Assembly: GCF_000622365.1 (NCBI RefSeq)
Contig: NZ_JASC01000014.1
Coordinates: 496,001 to 560,000 of the forward strand
Origin: Sulfitobacter noctilucae
Lineage (GTDB): Bacteria; Pseudomonadota; Alphaproteobacteria; Rhodobacterales; Rhodobacteraceae
DNA: 64,000 nucleotides
Reading direction: 5' to 3'
Part shown: positions 1-7,901 of the stretch, piece by piece
Layout of the letters: each line of letters starts with the position of its first letter
Position numbering within the stretch: position 1 is the stretch's first letter
Program-made: the position numbers and the translations under genes
Notes under the pieces: generated by a model
The model's input: the letters and a program-made list of their open reading frames with translations, nothing else
The model's database searches: none
What the model was told of the DNA's origin: nothing

Positions 1-1487
1 GGATAATCCGCAAAGTAGGTTTTCTCGAACCGCTCATGATCACCCCAGACCGACCGCATCTGACCCGGCCAGCTGTCGGCAATGCACAGCACGCCTTCCG
101 CCGGATTGCCTTTAAGCTCTTCGGCCGTGGTTGGTTCAAGAACGACAGGTTTGATACCGAAGAACGGCTTCATCGCAGAGCCGGGTTTCATCGCATGTGC
201 ACCGGGCAGGGGGGTCATCAGGTGGCCGCCGGTTTCGGTCTGCCACCAGGTATCCACAATCGGACAACGCCCGCCGCCGACGACTTCGTTGTACCAGTTC
301 CAAGCCTCCGGGTTAATTGGCTCACCCACGGTGCCCAGCACCTTGAGGCTGGACAGATCGCACTTGGTGACGAAATCCTTGCCCTTGCCCATCAACGCGC
401 GCAGAGCGGTCGGGGCCGTATAGAACTGGTTCACCTTATGCTTTTCGCAAACCTGCCAGAAACGGCTGGCGTCGGGATACGTTGGCACGCCTTCGAACAT
501 CAGCGTCGTGGCCCCGTTCGCCAGCGGACCGTAGACAATATAGCTGTGGCCGGTGACCCAGCCCACATCGGCGGTACACCAATAGATGTCGCCATCGTGG
601 TAGTCGAAGGTGACCTCATGCGTCATCGCCGCATAGACCAGATAGCCCCCGGTGGTGTGGACGACACCTTTCGGCATCCCGGTGGAGCCCGAAGTGTATA
701 GAATGAACAGCGGATCTTCGGCGTTCATCGCTTCGGGGGCGCAGGTGTCTGCAGCCTCTGCGGCAAGCGCATGATAATCGTAATCACGCCCGTCGGCCCA
801 AGTCGTTTGGCCGCCGGTCCGCTTGACCACCAGACATTTGACGGTGTCCTTGCAGTGCAAGAGCGCCTGATCCGCGTTGGTCTTGAGTGCTGTGTTGCGG
901 CCACCACGGGGAGCCTGATCTGCCGTGATGAGCACCTTGGCGTCGGATCCGTTGATCCGTGCAGACAGGGCATCCGGTGAAAAGCCCGCAAACACGATGG
1001 AGTGGATCGCACCGATACGCGCGCAGGCGAGCATGGCATAGGCCGCCTCGGGGATCATCGGCAGGTAGAGGATGACGCGGTCACCTTTGCCCACGCCCAT
1101 GTCGCGCAGAACATTGGCCATCTTGCAGGTATTTGTGTGCAGCTCGCGGTAGCTGATGTGCAGCGCCTCTTCATCAGGGTTATCAGGCTCCCAGATGATC
1201 GCGGTCTGGTCGCCGCGCGTTTCAAGGTGGCGGTCAATGCAGTTCGCGGCGACGTTCAACTCACCATCGGCGAACCAGTTGATGTGCACATTGCCGAGCG
1301 TAAAATCGACATCCTTGACCTGGGTGAAGGGTTTCATCCAGTCGACACGGCCTGCCTGTTCGCGCCAGAACGCATCTGGATCGGCAATAGAGGCGGCATA
1401 CATCTCGTCGTACCGCGTGGCATCAACATGGGCACCCGAGGCCATCTCTTTGCTTGGCGGATAGGTTGTGGCTGCTGTATCGGACAT
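1..1487 (-). CDS. acs: acetyl-CoA synthetase, C-terminus beyond left edge
   Basis: Activates acetate with ATP and CoA to acetyl-CoA through an acetyl-AMP intermediate, in the cytoplasm. The reverse-strand reading frame starts [15 protein letters not shown] at 1487 behind a purine-rich AAGGGGGAA site and stays open for about 495 codons to the window edge, so roughly the last quarter (family length about 650 residues) is missing. Visible family marks are the N-terminal FWREQ segment, the P-loop-like [20 protein letters not shown] and the [11 protein letters not shown] motif, both diagnostic for Acs rather than other AMP-forming ligases. The C-terminal acetylatable-lysine domain is outside the window. 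It diverges from the cupin gene; no regulator is visible. Confidence 0.95.
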   Translation of the reverse strand, partial: MSDTAATTYPPSKEMASGAHVDATRYDEMYAASIADPDAFWREQAGRVDWMKPFTQVKDVDFTLGNVHINWFADGELNVAANCIDRHLETRGDQTAIIWEPDNPDEEALHISYRELHTNTCKMANVLRDMGVGKGDRVILYLPMIPEAAYAMLACARIGAIHSIVFAGFSPDALSARINGSDAKVLITADQAPRGGRNTALKTNADQALLHCKDTVKCLVVKRTGGQTTWADGRDYDYHALAAEAADTCAPEAMNAEDPLFILYTSGSTGMPKGVVHTTGGYLVYAAMTHEVTFDYHDGDIYWCTADVGWVTGHSYIVYGPLANGATTLMFEGVPTYPDASRFWQVCEKHKVNQFYTAPTALRALMGKGKDFVTKCDLSSLKVLGTVGEPINPEAWNWYNEVVGGGRCPIVDTWWQTETGGHLMTPLPGAHAMKPGSAMKPFFGIKPVVLEPTTAEELKGNPAEGVLCIADSWPGQMRSVWGDHERFEKTYFADY

Positions 1488-1735
1488 ATGTAGTTCCCCC
1501 CTTGAATGGTTTTGCTGGGCTCTGCCGGAATGGCCCGGTCGCGCCGCAATCATTGCGAGGGATCATAACGGGCTGTGGACGGAAAGAAATAAGCAACTGG
1601 CGTGGCGCGGTTCGCTTGTAAATGATTTTCCGGCCTGCGGGTAAAGTTGTAAATTTTTTGGCGGAGAGGAAGGCCAGTGGTTTTGGCGTATCGGTCTGAC
1701 CAAGAATGCCGCTATGATTGCCCAAAGCGCTGGAG

Positions 1736-1751
1736 TGAGCCGCGCGGCTCA
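1736..1751. promoter_or_regulatory. 16-base perfect palindrome ahead of the cupin gene
   Basis: TGAGCCGCGCGGCTCA is a perfect inverted repeat ending one base before the preferred ATG at 1753. It could be an operator or an mRNA hairpin masking the start. If translation instead began at the upstream ATG (1714), the palindrome would be coding, so its role depends on the true start. Confidence 0.4.
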
Positions 1752-1752
1752 T

Positions 1753-2058
1753 ATGACAATGGAGAGTCCGATCCCCCGACCTCAGGTCACTGCCACAGTT
1801 CAGATCGACGATGCGCGCGTTCGCGTCACCTGTTTTGATTTCCCGATCGGAGCCGAGACCGGATGGCACGAGCACGGGCTGGACTATGTGATCACCACCC
1901 TGACGGACTGTACCATGATGCTGGAAGGACCGGACGGAGCCACAAGCGAAGTCATGATCGAGGCCGGGACCACCTACCGCCGTGACAGCGGTGTCCGGCA
2001 CAATGTGATCAATGCGGGCCAGGCGCCGATGTCATTCGTCGAGATCGAGTTGAAATAG
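1753..2058 (+). CDS. small cupin-fold protein
   Basis: A 101-residue single-domain cupin (start MTMESPIPRP). The family is a small beta-barrel that often binds a metal through histidines and a glutamate. Visible are the first cupin motif in the segment GAETGWHEHGLDYVI and a second histidine in SGVRHNVINAG. Similar short proteins are annotated only as cupin-domain proteins; no reaction can be assigned. An upstream in-frame ATG at 1714 would add 13 residues (MIAQSAGVSRAAH) but has a weak ribosome site. The gene lies 87 bases before the TRAP binding-protein gene on the same strand and could be co-transcribed with it. Confidence 0.8.
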   Translation: MTMESPIPRPQVTATVQIDDARVRVTCFDFPIGAETGWHEHGLDYVITTLTDCTMMLEGPDGATSEVMIEAGTTYRRDSGVRHNVINAGQAPMSFVEIELK

Positions 2059-2145
2059 CACTTGGGTGTTGGCAGGGGGGCCTCTGCGCGTTAGCTTCTG
2101 ACCCAAGCGCACTGAGGAAGGTGCGCATCAATGGGAGAGACACCA

Positions 2146-3162
2146 ATGACCAAGTTTTTGAGCGGCGCAGCCGTCTGCGCCATTTCGTTTGCCTTCGTTT
2201 CCGAAGCCGCAGCAACCGAATGGAATGTATCCGTCTGGGGCAAGCGCCGGGCCTTTACAGAACACGTTGAAAAGCTGGCCGAACTGGTCAGCGAAAAGAC
2301 GAACGGCGAATTCACCATGAACGTCAGCTATGGCGGCCTGTCCAAGAACCGCGAGAACCTCGATGGTATCTCCATCGGTGCTTTTGAAATGGCCCAGTTC
2401 TGTGCGGGCTACCATGCCGACAAGAACCGCGTTGTGACCGTTCTGGAACTGCCATTCCTGGGTGTCGAGAACCTGGAGCAGGAACGCGCCGTCTCAAATG
2501 CAGTCTACGCGCACCCTGCTGCAGCCGAGGAAATGGCACAGTGGAATGCCAAGCTGCTGATGACCTCGCCGATGCCGCAGTACAACATCGTTGGGACGGG
2601 CGAACCACGCACCACGCTTGAGGATATGAAAGGCATGCGCGTCCGCGCAACCGGCGGTCTGGGCAAGGCGTTTGAAGCGGTTGGAGCTGTGCCCACATCC
2701 GTGACCGCGACAGAAGCCTATCAGGCAATGGAATCAGGTGTCGTGGATACGGTGGCCTTTGCCCAGCATGCGCATCTGTCCTTTGGTACGATCAATCAGG
2801 CCGATTGGTGGACCGCAAACCTGAACCCCGGCACCGTCAACTGCCCGGTCGTGGTGAACATTGATGCCTACGAATCCCTGTCGGATGCAGAGCGCGAGGC
2901 ACTGGACAGTTCAGTTGAGGAATCGCTCGACCATTATCTGGCCAACTATGGCGAGTTGCTGAAACGTTGGGATGCGGTTCTGGAAGAAAAAGGTGTCGAA
3001 AAGGTCGAAATCGCCCCCGAAGTGCTGGAAGAGTTCCGCGCAACGGCTGCGGCACCGGCACGCGACGCCTGGATCGCAGACATGGAAGCGCAGGGCCTGC
3101 CCGGTCAGGAGCTTTATGATCTGGTGGTCAAGACTTTGGCGGATGCCAAAGCTGGCAACTAA
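2146..3162 (+). CDS. TRAP transporter solute-binding protein (DctP family)
   Basis: Periplasmic receptor of a TRAP importer, probably for an organic acid. 338 residues with a Sec signal peptide (MTKFLSGAAVCAISFAFVSEAAA then TEWNVSVWG). The DctP-family core is visible, including the conserved stretch KGMRVRATGGLGKAFEAVGAVPTSVTATEAYQAMESGVVD with the arginine that usually contacts a substrate carboxylate. I chose the ATG at 2146 because GGGAGAG sits 6-7 bases upstream; the in-frame ATG at 2131 would add five residues. The small and large permease genes follow. The substrate cannot be read from sequence. Confidence 0.9.
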   Translation: MTKFLSGAAVCAISFAFVSEAAATEWNVSVWGKRRAFTEHVEKLAELVSEKTNGEFTMNVSYGGLSKNRENLDGISIGAFEMAQFCAGYHADKNRVVTVLELPFLGVENLEQERAVSNAVYAHPAAAEEMAQWNAKLLMTSPMPQYNIVGTGEPRTTLEDMKGMRVRATGGLGKAFEAVGAVPTSVTATEAYQAMESGVVDTVAFAQHAHLSFGTINQADWWTANLNPGTVNCPVVVNIDAYESLSDAEREALDSSVEESLDHYLANYGELLKRWDAVLEEKGVEKVEIAPEVLEEFRATAAAPARDAWIADMEAQGLPGQELYDLVVKTLADAKAGN

Positions 3163-3190
3163 GCCTGCGACGTGACTGGCGGGGGTAACT

Positions 3191-3235
3191 CCGTCCTACG
3201 GTGGGTATTGCCGTAGGGCGGGGTTGTCCCCGCCC
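3191..3235 (+). promoter_or_regulatory. two overlapping, mutually exclusive hairpins
   Basis: Hairpin one pairs CCGTCCTACGG (3191-3201) with CCGTAGGGCGG (3211-3221), 11 pairs with one G-U. Hairpin two pairs GGGCGGGG (3216-3223) with CCCCGCCC (3228-3235) around a TTGT loop. They share bases 3216-3221, so only one can form at a time. Position between binding-protein and permease genes suggests control of relative expression or mRNA stability; no T-run follows. Confidence 0.6.
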
Positions 3236-3256
3236 CCCCTAACAAAGGACATCGCC

Positions 3257-3898
3257 ATGGCAGGCTCGGCCGCAGTGTTGGAAGATTCCAGCCTCCTCAG
3301 CAAACTTGACCGTATACTGCTACCGATCGAGCGCTTTTGTGCGTTGCTCTCGGGGTTGGCTATTTTTTCACTGATGTTTCTGGCGGCCTATTCGGTGACG
3401 TCACGCAAGTTTTTCGGCGCGCCGATGATGGGCTATGTCGATTACATCGAAGCCGCGATGCCGATCATTGCGATCATGGGTGTCTCCTATGTCCAACGCG
3501 ACGGCACGCATATCCGCATGGATATGTTGGTCTCTGCCCTCAAGGGCCGGACGCTTTGGTTCTTTGAGCTGATATCCGTGTTGATGATCCTGATTTTGAT
3601 CGTGGCGCTCACCTATGGCGCATGGGAGCATTTTGATCGCTCTTTCGATTGCGCGCGGCTCCTGTGCAGCCGTGACAGTTCCATTGACGTCGGCATCCCG
3701 ATCTGGCCAAGCAAGCTTGTGGTGCCGGTGGCTTTTGCTGTGCTGGTCTTGAGGTTGCTCTTGCAAGCATGGGGCTATGGGCGTGCGCTGATATTGGGGC
3801 TGGAAAACCCCGTTGCTGTACCGCTGAACCTAACCATCGCCGAACAGGCGATGATCGAGGCCAAAGCGCTGGAAGGGCTGACCGATGGAACCGATTGA
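3257..3898 (+). CDS. TRAP transporter small permease (DctQ family)
   Basis: Small membrane subunit of the TRAP importer, 213 residues. Four hydrophobic segments are visible: FCALLSGLAIFSLMFLAAYS, the MPIIAIMGVSYVQ region, ELISVLMILILIVALTYGA and LVVPVAFAVLVLRLLLQAW, the usual DctQ topology. Between helices 3 and 4 it has a cysteine-containing segment (SFDCARLLCSRDSS). The start at 3257 is preferred because AAAGGAC precedes it by about seven bases; an upstream in-frame ATG (3224) lies inside the second intercistronic hairpin. It overlaps the large-permease gene by 14 bases, consistent with translational coupling. Confidence 0.88.
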   Translation: MAGSAAVLEDSSLLSKLDRILLPIERFCALLSGLAIFSLMFLAAYSVTSRKFFGAPMMGYVDYIEAAMPIIAIMGVSYVQRDGTHIRMDMLVSALKGRTLWFFELISVLMILILIVALTYGAWEHFDRSFDCARLLCSRDSSIDVGIPIWPSKLVVPVAFAVLVLRLLLQAWGYGRALILGLENPVAVPLNLTIAEQAMIEAKALEGLTDGTD

Positions 3899-5285
3899 AA
3901 TTGGCCTATGGGTCTCGGGCGGGATGCTGGTGTTTGTCGTCCTTGGCATGCGCGTGGCCTTTGCTGCTGCGATGGCGGGGTTCGTCGGGCTGGTCTGGCT
4001 GCGCTGGAACGGCTTTGACTATGACCCCGACCGCTTTTGGAAAGCCGTTGAAATCAGCGTCAAGATTGCAGGCCTGACGCCGCATTCGAAAGTGTCGGCT
4101 CAGGTCTTGTCTCTGATCCCTGTGTTTATCATGATCGGCTATCTGGCCTACTACGCCAAACTGACGACCGCACTGTTCGAGGCCTGTAAACGCTGGTTTG
4201 CCTGGGTGCCGGGTGGCCTTGCTGTCTCTACCGTCTTTGCGACCGCGGGCTTTGCGGCAGTTTCGGGCGCATCGGTGGCCACGGCGGCGGTCTTTGCCCG
4301 CATCGCGATCCCCGAGATGCTCAAGATCGGGTACAACAAACAATTCGCGGCAGGAGTTGTCGCCGCTGGCGGGACGTTGGCCTCGCTCATCCCGCCATCC
4401 GCAATCCTTGTCATCTATGCGATCATCGTGGAACAGGATGTGGGCAAGCTCTTGCTTGCAGGCTTCATCCCGGGTGTGTTTTCGGCCATCGTTTACGCCA
4501 GCATGATCATTGGCATCGCGATGATGTGGAAAAACGTCGGCCCGCCTGTCACGGGCTTCACCTGGCGCGAGCGCTTTGAATCCCTGCCACCTGCATCGCC
4601 CATCGTTTTGGTCGTCGTTGTCATCATCTTCTTTGTCTACAATCCTTTCGGGGACGCATGGGGCACACCCACCGAAGGCGGTGCGGTAGGTGCGTTCATT
4701 GTCTTCCTGATGGCGCTCTACCGCGGCATGCGCTGGGGCCAATTGAAAGAGGCGCTGCTGGACACAGCCAAGCTGACGGTGATGATCTTTACCATTATCT
4801 GGGGTGTGCTGATCTATGTGCGCTTTCTGGGGTTTGCCGAATTGCCCGCTGCTTTTGCAGACTGGATCACCTCGCTTGAGATGGCGCCGATCCTTATCCT
4901 GATCTGTATTTTGCTGGCCTATGCTGTGCTCGGCATGTTCATGGACGCCATCGGAATGTTGCTGCTGACGCTGCCGGTCGTTTATCCGGCGGTCATGGCT
5001 CTCAACGGTGGCGAAACCGTGGCGGCGGCTGATTCCGCCTTTGGTATGTCAGGTCAGATGTGCGCGATCTGGTTCGGTATTTTGGTCGTCAAAATGGCAG
5101 AGTTCTGCCTGATCACGCCGCCCATCGGTCTCAACTGTTTCGTCGTTGCAGGCGTGCGGGACGATCTGACCGTGCAAGATGTATTCAAAGGGGTGACACC
5201 GTTCTTCATCGCCGACGCGGTGACCATCGCCCTTTTGGTGGCCTTCCCGGGTATCGTCCTGTGGTTGCCGTCACTCGCCGGTTAG
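3885..5285 (+). CDS. TRAP transporter large permease (DctM family)
   Basis: Sodium-coupled transport subunit, 466 residues with about 12-13 hydrophobic segments. Family motifs include the SGASVATAAVFARIAIPEM stretch and AAGGTLASLIPPSAILVIYAI, the first-half signature, and a second-half repeat with ITPPIGLNCFVVAGV. Length exceeds the common 425-430 residues because of an insertion after the first helix (WNGFDYDPDRFWKAVE...), as in the longer subgroup often labelled mannitol/chloroaromatic type; that label does not establish the substrate. The 3' end overlaps the convergent AI-2E-family gene by 15 bases. Confidence 0.9.
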   Translation: MEPIEIGLWVSGGMLVFVVLGMRVAFAAAMAGFVGLVWLRWNGFDYDPDRFWKAVEISVKIAGLTPHSKVSAQVLSLIPVFIMIGYLAYYAKLTTALFEACKRWFAWVPGGLAVSTVFATAGFAAVSGASVATAAVFARIAIPEMLKIGYNKQFAAGVVAAGGTLASLIPPSAILVIYAIIVEQDVGKLLLAGFIPGVFSAIVYASMIIGIAMMWKNVGPPVTGFTWRERFESLPPASPIVLVVVVIIFFVYNPFGDAWGTPTEGGAVGAFIVFLMALYRGMRWGQLKEALLDTAKLTVMIFTIIWGVLIYVRFLGFAELPAAFADWITSLEMAPILILICILLAYAVLGMFMDAIGMLLLTLPVVYPAVMALNGGETVAAADSAFGMSGQMCAIWFGILVVKMAEFCLITPPIGLNCFVVAGVRDDLTVQDVFKGVTPFFIADAVTIALLVAFPGIVLWLPSLAG

Positions 5286-6428
5286 GGCGGCATCGGTCTT
5301 TTTGTCCGAAAAGCTTTCTTCTTCCAGTTCGGGCGACCCGTCGTCGCCCGACAAGAAGTTTGCAACAATGTGCAGCGGCTCGAAGTTCTCGCAGATCACC
5401 TTGAAGACCACCAGAAACGGTACAGCGACAAGCGCCCCGGGAATGCCCCATAGCCAGCCCCAGAAAACCACGGTCAAGAACACGGCGACTGTGTTCATTG
5501 CCAACCGCCGCCCGACGAGCCAGGGTGTCAAAATCTGACCCTCGATCGCAGTAAGTATCTGATAGCCAAGCGGCGCAAGCAGCGCGTAGCCCAGACTATC
5601 AAAATGAACGATCGCAAAGGCCGCGACCAATGCGCTGCCGATGAAACCCCCAATATAGGGCAGGAAGTTCAACAATGCCGCGGCAATGCCCCAAACATAG
5701 GCATTGGGCAGGCCCAGTGACGCGAGATAGAGCCAGAGGCAGACGCCAAGTCCGGTGTTGATCAATGAAATCGTCAGCAAGTAGCGCGAAACCTGCCGCT
5801 CGATGCTGTAGACGGTCGAAAGGGCGCGTTTCTTGCCTGCGAGTGTCGGGAAAGACTGCACAATCTTTTTGTAGAACAATGACCCCGAGGACAGGACGAA
5901 GAGGGCCAAAACCAACGTCACTGCAATCGTCGCCCCGATCCGCGAAGCCGTATCAAAGGCCGAATCCAGCAGGCCGGGCTGTTTGACCACAACCTCCGGC
6001 GTTCCCTCGCCGCCTGTGCCGATCTTTTCGACTTCTTCCGTGGCAGAGCGCATCTCCTCCACCGCATCGGACATGGTGCTCAGCTTGGTGCGGATCTCGT
6101 ATCCCATGCGCGGCAGCTCGTCGCTCCATGCAGCGATCGTGCCTGCCGATCCGGCGATGACCGCGAGGATCAGCAAGCCGGTGGCGCTGACGAGGATAAA
6201 GGCAGAAACCCCGTGTGGCACCCCGACACGGTACAACCCTCGAGACACCGGGCTTAATGTAAGCGCGACCAGAAAGCCCAGCAGAACCGGCAGAATCAGA
6301 TCCCGGGCGAAATAGGCGGTCGCGAAAAGGGACAGGATGACAAGAACGCGGAGGGATCGTTGGATTGAGGCAGTGTGTTCCACAGGAACCCTTTCGGCAA
6401 ATCTCTGACCGAACACAACGAATGGCAT
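5271..6428 (-). CDS. AI-2E/PerM-family membrane protein
   Basis: 385-residue inner-membrane protein of the PerM/YdiK/TqsA superfamily. Members are proposed exporters of small molecules or Na+/H+ antiporters, so the family name does not prove autoinducer-2 transport. An N-terminal pair of helices (LRVLVILSLFATAYFA, LILPVLLGFLVALTLSPV), a long amphipathic middle region (about residues 95-165) and a C-terminal helix cluster with the conserved AALLNFLPYIGGFIGS and EGQILTPWLVGRRLAMN segments are visible. The C-terminus is hydrophilic. The ATG at 6428 lacks a clear ribosome site; a GTG about 15 codons downstream (VEHTASIQRSL) has AAAGG upstream and is a plausible alternative. Confidence 0.88.
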   Translation of the reverse strand: MPFVVFGQRFAERVPVEHTASIQRSLRVLVILSLFATAYFARDLILPVLLGFLVALTLSPVSRGLYRVGVPHGVSAFILVSATGLLILAVIAGSAGTIAAWSDELPRMGYEIRTKLSTMSDAVEEMRSATEEVEKIGTGGEGTPEVVVKQPGLLDSAFDTASRIGATIAVTLVLALFVLSSGSLFYKKIVQSFPTLAGKKRALSTVYSIERQVSRYLLTISLINTGLGVCLWLYLASLGLPNAYVWGIAAALLNFLPYIGGFIGSALVAAFAIVHFDSLGYALLAPLGYQILTAIEGQILTPWLVGRRLAMNTVAVFLTVVFWGWLWGIPGALVAVPFLVVFKVICENFEPLHIVANFLSGDDGSPELEEESFSDKKTDAALTGE

Positions 6429-6575
6429 CACGAAAGGTTCAATTCATTTTGAACACATGCAGGTATTTCGTGCGAAGCAGTCGAATTTCGCAGGGTCGGA
6501 CAGAGGAGCAAGGGCCACCCGATTGACGCACGGCCGGGACAGGCGCAGGATGACGCTCCAAGCTGGAGGATTTGA

Positions 6576-7901
6576 ATGGAACCGCTACCCACGACCGATG
6601 CCGCGCCGCTCAGCGATGATATGATCGCGCAGATCACCCAAGCCGTTGATGCGGGGTTTGATGCGCAAACCGCTTTTCTGGCCGACTTCGTCCGCATCCC
6701 AAGCCTTCGGTTCGAAGAAGGCCCGGCGCAGGATTTCATGGCCGATGCCCTGCGAAAGCGGGGCTACTCGGTCGACGACTGGACGATTCACCTCAGCGAT
6801 CTGGAACCACTGCCGGGGTTCGGCCCGATCATGGGGGATTTCTCACGGGCGCGATCGGTTGTGGGCACGCACCAGCCGCAGTCGGTGAAAGGGCGTTCGC
6901 TGATCCTGCAGGGCCACCTGGATGTGGTGCCTGCCGGCCCGACCGATATGTGGGAGACCCATCCCTTCGATCCGGTGATCCGCGATGGCTGGATGCACGG
7001 GCGCGGGGCAGGGGATATGAAATCGGGCACGGTTGCTGCGCTGTTTGCGCTTGATGCCTTGGCAGCGGCTGGATTGGAACCCGCCGCACGGGTGCATTTC
7101 CAATCGGTGATCGAGGAGGAAAGCACCGGCCTTGGTGCGCTCTCCACCCTCCAGCGCGGCTATCGCGCCGATGTCGCCGTCCTGCCGGAGCCGTCAGATT
7201 TCTACATCAACCGTGCCCAGATCGGTGTGCTGTGGTTCCGGCTGGCGGTGCGCGGGCGGCCCGTACATGTCGCCGTCGCAGGGGATGGATCGAATGCGAT
7301 CATGGCCAGCATGGATGTCATCAAAGCCTTGCAGGGACTTGAGGCCAAGTGGAACGAACGCGCGGCTGCGGACCCGGTCTATGGCGACGTGCCGCATCCG
7401 CTCAACTTCAACGCAGGCAAGATCAAGGGCGGTGATTGGGCCTCAAGCGTGCCGGCGTGGTGCGATGTGGATTGCCGTATGGGCGTTCTGCCAGGTCAGG
7501 ATCTTGAAGCCGCCAAGGCCGAGATTGCCGCCTGTGTCGCTGATGCTTCACGCGACCATCCGTTTCTGTCCAACAACCCGCCCGAGGTGATCTGGAATGG
7601 GTTTCAGGCCGAAGGTTATGTTTTGGGTGAAGACGCGGACCCGGCGCTGGACGTGATGCGCAGCGCGTACCAATCGGTCTTTGGCGCAGAGGAAGCCTTG
7701 CAGGAAAGCAAGATGACCGCGCTGACCGACACGCGGTTTTACGGCCTATATTACGGCATCCCCTCGTTCTGCATCGGGCCACGGGCGCAGAACATCCACG
7801 GCTTTGACGAACGCGTGGAACTGGAATCGGTGCGCCAGCTGACCAAACTGCTGGCGCTTTTCATTGCGGAATGGTGCGGGGTCAATCCTAGGCAGGGGTA
7901 A
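6576..7901 (+). CDS. M20-family deacylase/peptidase (ArgE/DapE type)
   Basis: 441-residue zinc-dependent amidohydrolase, cytoplasmic (no signal peptide). Metal-site motifs in order: LILQGHLDVVPAG (His and catalytic Asp), GRGAGDMKSG (bridging Asp), VIEEESTGLGA (catalytic Glu and ligand), then the dimerisation lid domain, and the C-terminal His in QNIHGFDERV. This matches ArgE/DapE-like deacylases that cut N-acyl amino acids or dipeptides. GGAGG at 6565-6569 fixes the start. It converges with the penicillin-acylase gene (14-base overlap). Substrate unknown; the surrounding hydrolases suggest an N-acylated amino acid or peptide. Confidence 0.88.
   Translation: MEPLPTTDAAPLSDDMIAQITQAVDAGFDAQTAFLADFVRIPSLRFEEGPAQDFMADALRKRGYSVDDWTIHLSDLEPLPGFGPIMGDFSRARSVVGTHQPQSVKGRSLILQGHLDVVPAGPTDMWETHPFDPVIRDGWMHGRGAGDMKSGTVAALFALDALAAAGLEPAARVHFQSVIEEESTGLGALSTLQRGYRADVAVLPEPSDFYINRAQIGVLWFRLAVRGRPVHVAVAGDGSNAIMASMDVIKALQGLEAKWNERAAADPVYGDVPHPLNFNAGKIKGGDWASSVPAWCDVDCRMGVLPGQDLEAAKAEIAACVADASRDHPFLSNNPPEVIWNGFQAEGYVLGEDADPALDVMRSAYQSVFGAEEALQESKMTALTDTRFYGLYYGIPSFCIGPRAQNIHGFDERVELESVRQLTKLLALFIAEWCGVNPRQG

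Noticed and set aside
1423..2001. 192-residue reverse reading frame upstream of acs
   Set aside because: It overlaps the cupin gene and the acs start, has no family features and continues through an intergenic region; a shadow frame of GC-rich DNA.
3906..4742. 278-residue reverse reading frame
   Set aside because: Antisense to the TRAP large permease; composition rich in Arg, Asp and His, typical of the complement of a membrane protein gene.
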